Source: Eulemur rufifrons (taxonomy: Eukaryota; Chordata; Mammalia; Primates; Lemuridae). From it: a DNA stretch of 64,000 nt. This document shows positions 47,905 to 61,969 of this stretch, in pieces; within the stretch, counting starts at the first letter, position 1, and each line of letters begins with the position of its first letter. The notes below the pieces were generated by a model. That model did not search any database and had not been told where the DNA came from. It saw only the letters and a list, made by a program, of their open reading frames with translations. Location: positions 53,340,001 through 53,404,000 of the forward strand of contig NC_091010.1 in NCBI RefSeq assembly GCF_041146395.1, in the 5' to 3' direction. Both the position numbers and the translations under genes were made by a program.

Positions 47905-49330
47905 TTAATTATATTTCCTCAACACTTACAATTATAGAACAACCAGCAAAGAACTTCAAGAGAACTTTAAAGACAAGAGGAAATGATGACAGAAGTAGAT
48001 GAATTCAGTACCAAGGAAGAAGTGATAAATGAATTAGAAAAAGCATGAAACAAGATAGCTACTACCAGAAATTGAATTATTAGCATACAGGAAAAGCTTA
48101 AATATAACAGAGCAGATACATATAAATAGAGTTTATAAAATTAGGAAGGAAGTAATTGAAAAAACTAATCCCAGATAAGAAAATTTGGTGTCTAGGAGAA
48201 AAAGAGTTCAAGAAATAGAAGATTTACTCAAAAATAAAAGAATATATTTCTTAAATTAATTTTTAAAACCTGAATATTAAAGGAACACATAGTGTACTAT
48301 AAAAACTTAACATAAAACACTTAATTCTAACACATATGCAGTTAAATTACTAATCTAGAAGAATAAGAAAACAACCTGTCATGAAGTCAGAAAAAGCCAA
48401 TCTTCTATATATGTCCTTTAAATTAGACTGGTTTCAGACTTCTCTACATCAAAATTTAATGTTAAAAAAAATAAAAGATTAGTATCTACAATGTTCAGAA
48501 AGAAAGTATGGACAACAGTATCATGGCCACTCAATAGGCTGAACCATGAGTGACCACAGTGAATAAAAATGCCCCTAAACCCATTTTGGGGGGGAAAAAA
48601 ACCCTATAAAATTTGCCATCTAAAATTTTCAATCAAAGAAAGAATTTAGGAATGAAGACACTGATATTTGTAAAAAGAAAAGTGGTGATGAGAAATTAAT
48701 TCATTCAAGTTTAGATTCAGCATTAAACTGTAAAATGATTGTTATAGAACAAAATGTTAAAAACCTTGTCAGAGTAAAAATATTAGCATCACTAGCAAAA
48801 ATCAGGAAGTAGAATGAAAGGAAAAAGCCTGCTATTTTTACCTTTCATGGCAGGAAATCAATTAAATTTTATAAAATTAAAATATAAGGTTAAAGAGAAA
48901 TAAAATAACCCCTGTTCTCATTTGCTTAATATTTTTTCTTAAAAGAATATATTAGAAAAATGATACATCTTGTGATGAGTTAATATTTATTTGAATTGCA
49001 GCAATTACTACAGTTTGTTCTTCTTATAAGTGAACATACATTTAATAAATTTTGTTACATTTTGTATAAAATGTAATCTCAATCTTAGAATTTTTTATGA
49101 ATGTTTATACATCTATTTGCACACTTAAATACTCAGTTGTCTAAATCATGCTCATTTAATGTAAAGATTAGTTTATTTTGAGTTGGAATTTCACCTTGAT
49201 ATTTTACATTGTTGAAATCTTTTTTTTGGAATGAACATATAACTTTTAACAACAAAAAATAAATCAGTAATAAATAGACAAAATTTTACACTGGTTAATT
49301 CTCAGAATTGAAATGTGAAATCATCTTCTT
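47905..49330. other. Unassigned A-rich sequence, perhaps very old L1
   Basis: The strand is A-rich, as L1 coding strands are (for example 'gaagaagtgataaatgaatt' near 48018), but no diagnostic L1 motif is readable. No exon supported. Confidence 0.3.
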
Positions 49331-49334
49331 TTTT

Positions 49335-49770
49335 TCCTTTTTTTAATATATCACTCATAACTAAATTTTCTCTTAATTATGTCTCTTTCCACCTATAATC
49401 CTAGGACCTTTCCAGAGGTACTCATTGTCATTTTGATGTCCATCCTTCCGGATATATTTCTATACATATAAATGCATGCATGCATATGTGCATGTGTATG
49501 AAGTATTACTTGCATTTACTTAATGATTTCAAATTTCTCATGTCCTATGATTTTCCATTTTCCCTCAATATAAATTCTTAGAAATCTTTTCATATCATTA
49601 TATAATTCTACCCTATGCTTTTTAACAGCTGCATAATATTCTGTAATGTAGATATAGCATCATTTATGTAGTTATTTTCTTATATTTTCTAATTTCGGTC
49701 ATTTCCTATTCTTTCCTATTACAAAAATTCAACAGTGAGCATAATTGTAAATGTTTTCTTGGGCACAGCT
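49335..49770 (-). mobile_element. Old L1 3'-end fragment, antisense
   Basis: 'gtactcattgtcattttgat', 'ttcatatcattatataattc', 'cagctgcataatattctgta' and 'acaaaaattcaacagtgagc' resemble the reverse complement of old L1M4/L1ME-type 3' ends. Highly diverged. Confidence 0.55.
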
Positions 49771-50062
49771 TCAGATTCTAAGGAGTGACAAGCTGTCAAT
49801 TATGAGTCCCTCCATTCCTTGAAGATACAATGTTAACACTCAGCATTGTTATCAGTAGGAACTAATTCAAGACTCCTTTTCATGAATTCCAATTTTAACA
49901 ATCATCATAATATCTAGGCATAATGTACTCTTTAGTAAATATTTCAAAAATCATTTGGGGTACAGGCCTTCCCAGGAGAATCAATAAAGGAAAAGAAAAA
50001 CAGAGGGAAAATTTAGTTACATATAGGATAACACTTACAATTGAATAATTGAAGGCAAGAAA

Positions 50063-50199
50063 TTTTTTTTTTTTTTTTTAAGAGAAGGAATCTTGCTATG
50101 TTGCCCATGCTGTTCTGGAACTCCTGGCCTCAAACAATCCTCCCACCACAGCCTCCTGAGTAAGTAGGGCTACAGGTGTGCACCACTGTGCCTAACTAG
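50063..50199 (-). repeat. Free Alu monomer (FLAM/FRAM-like), antisense
   Basis: It opens with 17 T (50063-50079), then 'agagaaggaatcttgctatg', 'ttgcccatgctgttctggaa', 'ctcctggcctcaaacaatcc' and 'gggctacaggtgtgcacca', the reverse complement of a single 7SL-derived monomer. No second monomer follows, so this is the old monomeric form that predates dimeric Alus. Confidence 0.8.
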
Positions 50200-50204
50200 T
50201 TCAC

Positions 50205-53200
50205 TTTTTTAAAAAAAGGAGTAAGTTAGAGATTTTGAGTTTTCTCTATTGGTTCCCCTTCCAACCAGGAAGCCACATTGGGGCATAACTGATAAATTTC
50301 CAGAATGCTTGTGAAGAAACTCACACAAAGGAAAAGGATACTCGCTTTTGGAAAAGGATAGAGAGGAGCTAGCACCTTGAAATTGTCTCCAGAGGAGACT
50401 TCTGGCTGCTGTCCACTCTCCAGTTTGTCGAGATTGTCCAACAATCTCATGCCCTTTATGAGCACATTAACTTCCTGGATCTTTTATTAGAAAAGAGCTC
50501 TACCTTTGACTCAAGACACTCCTATTACTTTCCTTCCTGTTTCTCCTGTTGGCTCTGTATGGGCTTATAGTTGGGACCAGTAGGAGCATGTCAATAAAAC
50601 ATGGCACACATACACACACGCACACACACACACACAAAAAAAATATATATACATTTATTCCAAAGTGATACTTTCTGTTTCTGTTGTGCCCGGTGTCATT
50701 GAAACAATTTTTTTTTTTTTTTTTTCATTTAGGTCATGAAAGTAGGAAAAGTATCAAGTAGCTTAGGAAGACTCACTGAAAGCCTCCTACTACGAAACTC
50801 TATTACCAGACTTTTCTACTTCTATGGATAAAGATCGGTTGAAAAGCTGTGATTCATGACCCCACTCAATTGTAATTTGGCTAACAGGACATAATCAGGA
50901 ATATAAAATCTGAGAGTAGGTATGTGTGTGCAGGGGCAGGAAGTTGTTTAGGGCTCAGGTGCCCAGAGCGGGTGTCTGTATGAACATCCAGATTGAGCCA
51001 GGCTGGGCTTTACACATGCTGCTTGTTTTATGTATACAAATCTATCTTGTAGGTTTTATGAGAAAAGGATCATATCTTTATGTTTTCTATCTCAGGTCTA
51101 CATATACAATGAGGGGAGGGGTAAAAGAAGAAAAGAAAACAAACCAAAAAACCCACTGGGGTCCAATGATTTGATGAAAATAACAAATCAGGAAACATCT
51201 TGCCTGTGATGGTCTTTAGCTAAGTATGAAAGTGCACAGAGATGTGAAAGACAAAGTGAATGGTCAAGAAGCTCGCTTTCTTTCATAGTAAAGAAGTCAG
51301 ACCATTTCTTGAAAAAAAAAAAAAATCCCTGAGCTAATCCTATTAACTTCATGTCAACTGCTCCCCTCTGCTCCAGTCCAAATCACAGATAAATGTTCAG
51401 AAGCCAAAATCTAGTCTTTAGTTTTAGAATCTCCAAGGCTTGGATAGGATGAGATTGCAAATTTTCTCTTATGTGCTCTACAAATTTCCACTGTAGGAAA
51501 ACATCAGTTGTCCTTTTTTCTTTTCCTATCATCCAATCTTCAGAGAAGCTAGCACCTCTTTTTCTCCAGCACCACCCATATCCTCAATTTATCTTTAACC
51601 ATCCTGAAAACAGATGTATTCTCATTTTTCTCTGCTTATCTTCTCTCCCTTTCCTGTTTTCATGCTAGTGTCTTCTATTCTGTGTTTCTTCATTCTGCGT
51701 AGGAAAAATGAGGTTGCACACAGAAAAGTATCCAAAAACCATCAAAATACAAGCTGTGGTGTTGATAAAGAGACACAGAAAAGCATGGATATTCTCAGGG
51801 ATAGACTGATTCATTTTTCAAAACATGATTCCATCCTAGGAGCTTGAATGAAGTGGAGGCCTAAGACCATTGCTTCTCTTCCATGTATGTTACCTTCAGG
51901 GAGTCCACTCTGGGCAGAGGCTGCTTGAGTCTGAGAGCAGGCTCAGCTCCAGGTCCTCACCTCCACTGCTCTTCAGATATTTTCCCAGATACTCTCACCA
52001 ACTAAGCTCCCTTGGGTCAATATGGTGACACATGAAGGGCACCCAGTGTTCTTCCTTGGGCACTCATCTTATTCACACTCAGAGAAAGATACATATAAAT
52101 TGCTTTAACTCTGCCTGTGAAGCCAAAATATTTGTTAATAATAAAATGTGTAATCTTCAAATGCCCTGGATGACATTGCATTAACTGAATATTATTTAAA
52201 ATTATGCTTCAGGGGAAAAAAAGCTTTAATAATTTATGCCTTCTTGGCTTTTTAAATTTTCTTTTTATTGCATTTTGGCAGGGCATACTAAGAATAAATT
52301 GAATAAAATGAGACATTGCACATTGAGTATTAATTACCACACTATTAAGAGATCTTGCAGCTTTGCATTCTGAGCTAAACAATGAGAAGCTGTGAAGAAG
52401 TGGAATTTAAAAAATTGCTAGCTAATTTTCTTCTTCTAAGAACATAAGTCATATACATGTTACAAAGTAGTTTACATTTAGATTTTATATTTTATTTTAA
52501 TTCTATTAGTGAAAGAAACTGTTGCTCTGAATAAGGTAAAAACTGGAACTAAAGATACTGCACAGTATATCAGAGGATTCTAGGACAGAATCTTATAAGG
52601 ACTCAGAAAAAAAAATGTGAGAGTTGAAGATAAGAATTCCTTCAGAAACCAAAGACTCTAGGGATATTTTTAAGGCTGAAGATATTATTCTTGCTCCAAA
52701 ATATTAAAAGACATCCTGAAACCTGGTGAGCTGGAAAATTTCCACAACATAAATTTCACACCATCTGGAGAGAGAGGACCCAAGGAAACCCAAGGCAGTG
52801 AATGACATAAAGCTGGGTGGCATTGGGTGAAGACGTGTGTTGGGGGTAGAGGTTTTACTCCAGTGGACCCTGGGAGAACTACAAAACCTTAGAAAGAATA
52901 TATGTTGTATCTTGTGTATCAATTTGTCTAGGAACAAATATTGAATTTGACCATGAGGCCTTTGTACTTAGTATACATCTTCTTGAAGGGAATACCCTCA
53001 CAGAATCACGCCATGGTACCTCGCTTGGTGACTTCATTGCAAGGAAAAAGAATCACATGACTACCAACGGTGAGAGTGTTCATTGATGGTAGTGAAAGAA
53101 TACTTGGCAAAAAATGAGATGGAGAGTATGGAAAAGTTGTGTTAGGAAAGAAGAAAGAATCAAGCAATAGGTTCCCAGACTTAAACACACACAACCAAAC

Positions 53201-53385
53201 CTAGGCCCCATCACTTTGCATGTGATCTCTGATCACTCACAATATTGAAATATTGAAAGATTTCCCCCGTGAGGGTAGAGAACAGAAAAAAAAATTTTTA
53301 ACAACTGTAAAAAAAAAAAATACTATAAGTATCAACAAGTGAAACAATGAAAAAAATACTCTATTAAGTAGAAAAAAAGAAACAA
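50205..53385. other. Mostly unassigned; simple repeats; possible conserved block
   Basis: A CA microsatellite (50604-50636) and a T18 run (50708-50725) are present. The stretch at 52110-52400 is AT-rich but complex, with TTAATTA and TAATAATTTATG-type homeodomain words, the look of a conserved non-coding element. No exon supported. Confidence 0.35.
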
Positions 53386-53394
53386 AATTATAAT

Positions 53395-54920
<1,526 letters not shown>

Positions 54921-54956
<36 letters not shown>
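54921..54956. repeat. (CA)18 microsatellite
   Basis: Eighteen uninterrupted CA units, the longest pure dinucleotide run here. Confidence 0.97.
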
Positions 54957-54958
<2 letters not shown>

Positions 54959-55029
54959 CACACACAAGAATACCAAAACGGTCAATATATACATGAAAAG
55001 AGAAGGGGTAAAATGGATAACTAGAGACA

Positions 55030-56330
55030 TTGGTCACCTCATTGTCCTAAACAGAAGAAAAACTTTCAAGTAAGAAAAGCATAGCTTAGGTGAAATACTG
55101 AAGAGAACATGCCAGAACCTACCCTTACTGGAGATCCCCTGGCAATAATTTGCAGAGCAGAATAAGGAGGAGAAAAATTTTGGCAGAGGCTGATCCCTGA
55201 GGTATTCAGACCTCGACAGAAAGGGTAGATGGGAGTGTTTACTTTTCCTCCCCTCACACCTGTGGTCTGCCAGCTCCCAATCTGTTGAAGAGCCTTCCAC
55301 CCTGGGGAATCCAGGAGCTGCTGCCGTCAGCAGACTGAGAGTTTCTCGGGAGCCGAGCACCGGGCTGCCGGCCTGTGTAGGGTCGCTTCCCTGCCACAGA
55401 CCTGGGCTGACGCACCAGGCGCCATATTGCCTGTGTACATGCTTGGTGCCTCTGTTCAGCCGGGGAAGTCACAGCACCTCAGTCTCCCGCCTGCTGGACC
55501 CCATAAGAACATTCCCCAGCACCCACTTGGACTGCAACAACCACGAGGGAACAGGAAGACACAGGACAGCAGGATTATTCCTGGCATTCTGACTAAAAGG
55601 GTGGGCTGCCCCAAGGGAACTGGGAAGTGCCACAAATGCTTTTTAGAACCCAGGAAGGCAGAATGTGCATTCTCCTCCACCGGAGAGCCCCTACCTCATC
55701 GTCTGAAGTTGTCTGTGCCTCTCAGTGGAGATGCTGCCCACCATTCCGGGCCTTCTCCCCCTCCCCTGCCCACCCACTGCTGTAGAGGCAGCCACCGGCT
55801 AGAGACCTGTTTCCACTCAGGACGGGTGAGAGATCCGCAGGGGATGATTCGCCAGGGCACATGGGAGTGGCTGCCGCACTACTGACACAGTGCCTGTCAC
55901 ACCCAACCTTCCACAGAGCTTGGGGCTCACTTCCTCCCCCACTAAAAAGCAGCAACAAGCACTTCCATGTGCCCCAAGGACAGAAGCTACCACTTCCTCT
56001 GAGGAGAAAAGATGTACACAAGTGAGGTAAACAAAAGCCTACTGGGAAACAGGAATTTGCGTGGGCGGCACTAAAAAGGAGAATTCATGTGGCAGAAGAT
56101 GAGAAATAAAAACTTGGTACAATTTGAGCTTCTTTAGTATAGGACAACGAAAAAATGATTAAAATAATGAAGACAAAGATGGAAAATCTATCAGAGAGAC
56201 AACACACTGATAAGGACACACGTCCTGTCCTTGAAGAAAAGAACAAATGACACAGAAGCAACAACCAAAAAAGTAAACTAAAATAAGGTTAAGTAACACT
56301 TTCTTGAGTTAAAAAAAAAAATAAATGGGG
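55030..56330. other. GC-rich block followed by A-rich DNA, possibly an L1 5' region
   Basis: About 55250-55990 is GC-rich but only moderately CpG-dense, and it passes into A-rich sequence with 'gaaaagaacaaatgacacag' wording. A GC-rich 5' UTR followed by an A-rich ORF1 is the layout of an old L1 5' end on the plus strand. A 152-codon frame (55427-55885) crosses it, with antisense frames opposite. No protein family is recognised. A small diverged promoter region is the alternative. Confidence 0.35.
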
Positions 56331-57603
56331 ATTACAACCAATTTGACAAAAATTTTAAAATAAATCTAAATTTTAAAAATGGTGCAAATATCTAGGAAGA
56401 TATATCTTAGCACAGTGTCGAGCACATTGGAACGCGTTTAATAGTTTTCTGTTAAATTTAAGAATAGATAACATTATTAACTGAAAGTGATACAGGGATG
56501 AGTGAAAGTTTTCCCTAAAAATGTCTGTAACCTGCTGAGGCAGGAATAAGAAGCATTGTATTATGGTTGTGGAAATAGTGTGATGCTAGGGTCAAAATGA
56601 GATCTGATTCTTTCTTTTTTCTTTTTGTTGTTTTTTATTGTGGTAAAACACACATAACCTGAAATTTACTATCTTACCCACTTTTTAGGTAAAGTTCAGT
56701 GTTGGTAAGTACATTCACATTGTGGTGCAACTATCATCACCATCCATATCCAGAACTCGATTCAACTCACAAAACTGAGAATCTATACCCATTAAACAGT
56801 AACTCCCCGTTCCCCATTCTTCATAGCCTCTGGTAGCCACCATTCTACTTTTTGGCTCTATGAATCTGAGTACTATGAATACCTCACACGAGTGGAATCA
56901 TACAGCATTTGTCGTTTTGTGACTGGCTTATTTCACTTAGAATAATGTTCTAAAGGTTTATTCATGTTGTAACATGTGAGAATTTCCTTCCTTTTTAAAG
57001 CTAAATAATATTCTGTTGTATGTATCACATTTTGCTTATTCATTCACATTTGGGTTGCTTCTACATTTTAGTTATTGTGAATAATGTTACTATGAACATG
57101 GTTATACAAACATCTCTTCAAGACCCTACTTTCGATTCTTTTGAGTACATATCGTGAAGTGAAATCACCACTGGATCATATGTTAATTCTATTTTTAATT
57201 TTTTGAGGAACTACTACATTGTTTTCCTCAGTGGTTGTATGATTTTACATTCCTGCCAACAATGTATGAGGATGCCAGTTTCTGCACATCCTCACAAACA
57301 CTTGTTATTTTCTGTTTTTTTTCATAGTGGCCATCCTAATGGGCATGAGATGGTATCTCACTGTAGTTTTGTTCTGAGTTTCCCTAACGATTAGTGCCTA
57401 ATCATGTGGTTGTTGATTCTTTGTGTATCTTCTCTGGAGAAATATCTACTCAAGTCTTTTGTCCAGTTTTCAATTTGGTTGTTTGTTTTTGTTCTTGTTG
57501 AGTTTTAGGAATTCTCCATCTATTCTGTAAATAAATCCCTTAGGAAATACATAATTTGAAAATATTTTCTCCTCTTCCATGGGTTGCCTTTTTACTCTGT
57601 TGA

Positions 57604-58026
57604 TGATAAGGAAAATCCCCATCTATTACTTGGCACAGCAGCCACCTGAGACCCCCCCACCCCTCACGGAAGACCTGCATCACCATAATACTAACCTATC
57701 ACCTGGCCCATCAACTAATCTATTACCTGACACATCAGCATAACACTAAACCTATTACCTGGTGCATCAACATAATACTAACCTATTACCTGACACATCA
57801 ACTAACCAATTACCTGGCTGGGCATTAGTCACCTGAGACGCCACCCCTTGGACAACCCCAACTTAATAAAAGTGGGAAAAACTGGGTAGACGGGGCTCAG
57901 AATTTGGTGGCAAGACCCCTCTGAGCCCGCCTGTGAATAAACCTGCGAATAAACCCTGACTCTCCAACTTCCCATGTGCCGCTGGGTTTGTCCTTGGGAC
58001 CACCCCCTGTAACACCTGCTGTAACA
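57604..58026 (+). mobile_element. Solo ERV1-type LTR inside the L1
   Basis: It begins TGATAAGG and ends CTGTAACA (TG…CA termini) and is flanked by TTGA at 57600-57603 and 58027-58030. The 4-bp duplication is typical of gammaretrovirus-like class I elements. Removing it restores the L1 reading. A TATA-like TAATAAAA (57864-57871) is followed about 70 bases later by two AATAAA signals (57936-57941, 57948-57953) and a GT-rich end, the U3-R-U5 layout. The U3 contains an internal duplication (57701-57811). There are no viral genes. I do not recognise the family name. Confidence 0.88.
57701..57811. repeat. Tandem duplication of about 55 bp in the LTR U3
   Basis: ACCTG words occur at 57701, 57725, 57757, 57788 and 57812 with alternating spacing of 24, 32, 31 and 24. 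This means two copies of a 55-56-bp unit, each containing two 'attacctg'-type half repeats. U3 enhancer duplications of this kind are common in gammaretroviral LTRs. Confidence 0.8.
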
Positions 58027-58949
58027 TTGATAGTAAATTTGATACACAACATTTTAAAATTTTTTCACGGAATCCAATTTGTCTATTTTCTTCTCTTACT
58101 GCCTTTCCTTCTAGTGTCATATACAAGAAATCATTGCCAAATCCAATGTCATTAAGCTTTTGCCCTATATTTTCTTCTAAGAGTTTTATCATTTCAGGTC
58201 TTATGCTTGGGTCTTTGTTTCATTATTAGTTAATATTTGTATATGGTATTAAGTAAGGGTCCCACTTCATTCTTTTTTGTGTGGATATTCAATGGTTTTA
58301 TTATTTTTTTTGCCTTTTATTTTGTTTTGTTTTTTTATTTAATTGCTGTAGGTTTTCTGCAGGTTTCCTGCAGGTTATCTTTCTACTTATATTTAGCCTG
58401 AGGTATAAATTTAAGGTCTTTTCAGTTCTTTTCTGAGCCTGCACTTTCCTTGAACCATTGTGGTGACTTTCTAATTCCTGCTTATATGGGGTCGCTTTGT
58501 AATGTCCTAATCTCTAATATATGGCTCACATAAAGGAAAAAAGAGAAAAATAAAATGTGGGTGGAAATCACTGGCCCTTTAAATCTCCAGGAAGTCACTT
58601 CAGCCAGAGGGGAGAGACTTGCAGCAACTCACAATTGGGGGGCAGTGTAGCAAACAATGCTACCCTCCTCTATGACTGTGGGGGATGGGTGTAGTGGGTA
58701 GGGAGTGGGGACTTAGGGGCAGGGATGGATGGGTAGCTGCTGCTGTGCTAAGAACTTAAATTGACTGAAATTAACCATAATATACAATTGAGGACTTCTC
58801 CTGGAAGTTGCAAGCCTTTAATAGATTTTAAAGTTCTACAATATTCATAGCAAAAAGATTCTACCAGTGTAAATGTTGTCTTAGGTGAGAAGATGAATTC
58901 CTGGTTGCTTCCTACTTTACCATCTTATCATAATCCTCTTTTTTAATTT

Positions 58950-59075
58950 CATTCTTTACTGTGACACTTATTAAATGATTTATCTTTTCAAGTCACCAAA
59001 GTTCTGTGCCTCTCATATAGTTTTCATGGGTAAGAAGGAGAAATTAATAATGTTATCAAAAACATTGATGATAAT
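58950..59075. other. No recognised feature
   Basis: Short unassigned spacer between the L1 5' end and the MIR. Confidence 0.4.
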
Positions 59076-59079
59076 GATA

Positions 59080-59365
59080 ACAGGAAACCCTTCACAAGAG
59101 CTTATCATGTTCTAGCATTATCCTACGCACTTTACATAATACAGATGCTTCTCAACTTATAATGGGGTTATGTCCCAATAAATCCATCTTAAAATTGAAA
59201 AATTGTAAGAAGAAACATTGTAAGTCAGGGACCAACCGTACTCAAAAAATCTATAAAATGGATACTAGAAGACTCATTTTACACATAAAAAAAAAGAATT
59301 AGAGATAATAAAAGAACTTAACAAGGACACAGAGCTAATAAATGGTGGGCCACTCCAGGTAACAT
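59080..59365 (-). repeat. MIR SINE, antisense, split by a Tigger-type element
   Basis: 'atcatgttctagcattatcc', 'tacgcactttacataat' on one side and 'gactcattttacacataaa', 'aacaaggacacagagctaat' with 'aatggtgggccactccagg' on the other read continuously as reverse MIR once 59142-59240 is removed. Confidence 0.68.
59142..59238. mobile_element. 97-bp Tigger-type MITE nested in the MIR
   Basis: The left end 'cagatgcttctcaacttata' and 'atggggttatgtcccaataa' with the right end 'attgtaagtcagggaccaa' form inverted termini of a Tc1/mariner (Tigger-type) miniature element. TA flanks it at 59140-59141 and 59239-59240. It is only 97 bp long, shorter than the usual full copy, so it is internally deleted. 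Confidence 0.78.
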
Positions 59366-59369
59366 GAAC

Positions 59370-61965
59370 ACTATTTACCTCAAAAGCATTATGAGCTTCA
59401 CATAAGGTTCCTGGTGCAGAGCTGAAAGCTGTTGGTTCTCAATAATTGGGAACTAGTGACAGTATTGGTAATTGTGGTGGTAGCAATACCTGCAGCGAAT
59501 AGATGTGTCACCCAAGTGTTTCAATAGCCCAGCTACATCAGAAAAAGCAGCCTCAACCATTTGGACAAATGAGATGGTGGTAACCCTGTCAAAAGTTATC
59601 AACAACTATAAAAACACTTAAAGCCTACAAAAACTTATTTTCTTTAAAAGAAACAAAATCATGTACTTTTCACGTTGCTGGTCTTATGCTGTCCTGCAAC
59701 AATGAGCCTGCTAAATGAGAACCATGACACTCCTAGTTTTTTCATATAGGAGGCTCTCCAGAAAGAAGAACCCAGAAAACTGCCAGGTAGAAACAGTGGG
59801 TTAGGGATAGGATGCAGCTAGTACGGCTGTTCTCCTAGTTTGAGGCATTTATGACCCCATTTCCTCACGGAATAGGAAAATGCACAATTTCTTCATATAG
59901 TAAAACAGCTTTGCCTTATTCTTTTGCTTTTGTTTATTTGAAGCAAAAAGAGACCTCTTCCTTCATATCTCTGACCTACATTTCCAGCTATGAATAATCC
60001 TTTTTCAAGGTCTTTCTTTTTCTTCCTTCTTTGCATGACATTTTGAACATTTTTTTATTTGCTCATGAGGAAAGCACAGAGTGCATGCTATTAGGCAGAC
60101 TATTCCCCAAATGTTTCCCTTATGAATATGATTTTCTATTTTTGATATTTTCCTCACATATATCTAGATCTATATATTTGCATATTTTTTTAAAAAGCCC
60201 CCTTGGATATAAGCCCCTCATGCTCGAATTTTAATAAAAACAATATTCAGAAGAAAGACATGAGTTTCATATGGAATTTGGAGAAATAATCTCAAAGCTT
60301 TATGCATATCAGAGACCCAACTGATGAATTATAGAAAAGCTTTTAGAAAAGATGTTTTAAGACCTAACCACACTCAGATCAGACAAAGCTGAGCCTGAAA
60401 TGTCCTTCCTTCCAATGGAGGAATTGAGGGGAAGAATTATAGCTTTCACATCTGTAGGAGAGAGCTGACTCTGTTCTCATTCATTAACTGGTTACAAAAT
60501 AAAAAAGCAGTTACTCTCTGATATCCCAATTTAAAAAAAAATGTGGAAATAATTATATACCTACTGAAATATGTGTTTCCAAAAAATAATCATGTATGGC
60601 TTAAAATTATACTGACAGAAAACAAATGCAGCTGCTTTTAAACTAAATGACATTACCTCATGGATAATTTACTCTAAATAGCTCAGAGATATAAGTGGAT
60701 AAATCATGTATCATTATAGAAAGCTATTTCCCTCAATGAATTCTACCTTCTGGAATCTTGTTGCTTTATAGATCAGGTAAAAACTTTCAATTAGAATATG
60801 ACTCTTAAATTGGCTCTGGACCAACACTTAAACCCTGACGCTGGGACACCTGTGAATATATTTAGATTTTTTTCCCACTCTTTGTGAACTCTTGTGTCTC
60901 AAATGTCTGTCTTCTGCACATAGAAACTTACTTTGTAAAGAGATCTAGTGATGTAAATGGCTTTAAAGATTTCTCCAAAATTCCCCGTAGTGTGAACTAT
61001 CTTTTCCTGGTATTTATCATCATCCAAAGTTCTTAACCTTATTCCCTGTCCCCACAGCAGTTTATCTCTCTCTGAAGTTCAATATGTAACAGACATATAG
61101 ATCTTTGATAGAAAATAAGGACTTAACAAATTGTCCGTTCTTAGGAAGTTATAGAGGAAAGTGAAGGCATGCACAGACATTATAGTCTTTTTATTGTTTC
61201 TGAACTGTTTAAGAAAAAATAATCCATTAATTGCATCTTTTTAAATTTAATTTTTTCTTATAAATGAGATCATTTCACTGAAAATAAGACAAAATTTAGT
61301 AAGGCAATTCTATTCTCCTTTGTTTGCCTATATTCTTTGCTTGATTTGGTTCTAATCTGAGAAATAACCATAGGCCTCTTAGGATGAACTTGCATTTTAC
61401 AAAATGATTTACAAAATGAATCATGTAGCACATAGCAGATCACGTTCTAGTATAGGACTTCTAATGATCTTTCCTTAAGTTTAGCTTCACATCTACATCT
61501 GGGCATATGCTGATTTCATCACGGGATGTTTATTCTTCTTCAGGATTAATATTGTTTTCCAGAGCAAGGTTGACCACACTAATAGTTAATGTCTGATGCA
61601 CAACAGAATAGCTTTGTTCAATAATGGCTCATGACTGGTAGAAGCAGTTACTGATTGTAGAGTTTAGGGGACTTGTAACATGTAATAGAAATAACCTACA
61701 ATAGTAGAACCAGAGCTAGGAAATACGTTTCTTAAAAAATATTTTTGTGTGTTTTTATTTCCATTTGTTCCCTATCCTACAAAAATATATGGCCATTTAA
61801 ATGAGAATATACTGTTGTAGTCATTGCCTATGATTTAGCATCATAACAGACAATCATATAAGATTGGGGGCACTGTTCTGTAGGAATAAGGAGAATCAGG
61901 TTCCTGTCCCAGCTCTATCTTATTACCATATGATTAAGCAATTGTACTTCTTGTTATTTAAGTTG
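59370..61965. other. No recognised feature
   Basis: AT-rich 2.6 kb with no exon, RNA gene or repeat that I can name. Short frames have no recognisable content. Confidence 0.45.
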
Positions 61966-61969
61966 AAAA

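Larger units (their letters stand above)
56622..58945 (-). mobile_element. Old L1 with 3' and 5' ends, internally deleted, antisense
   Basis: 'ggtaaaacacacataacctg' to 'gtgactggcttatttcactt' (56640-56940) is the L1 3' end in reverse. 'cattcctgccaacaatgtat', 'taatgggcatgagatggtat', 'tatctactcaagtcttttgt' and 'gtcatatacaagaaatcatt' continue through ORF2 to about 58300. At 58880-58940 'gaattcctggttgcttccta' with 'ctttaccatcttatcataat' is the reverse of the L1 5' start (ggattctgggaagatgg…). Most of ORF2 and ORF1 is missing between them. A solo LTR interrupts it at 57604-58026. Confidence 0.88.

Noticed and set aside
55427..55885. 152-codon plus frame in the GC-rich block
   Set aside because: No ATG-context, splice or family support; antisense frames overlap and the block may be an old L1 5' region.
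57863..58192. 109-codon minus frame
   Set aside because: It crosses the boundary between the solo LTR and the L1, so it is a chance chimera of two repeats, although its start reads like L1 ORF2.
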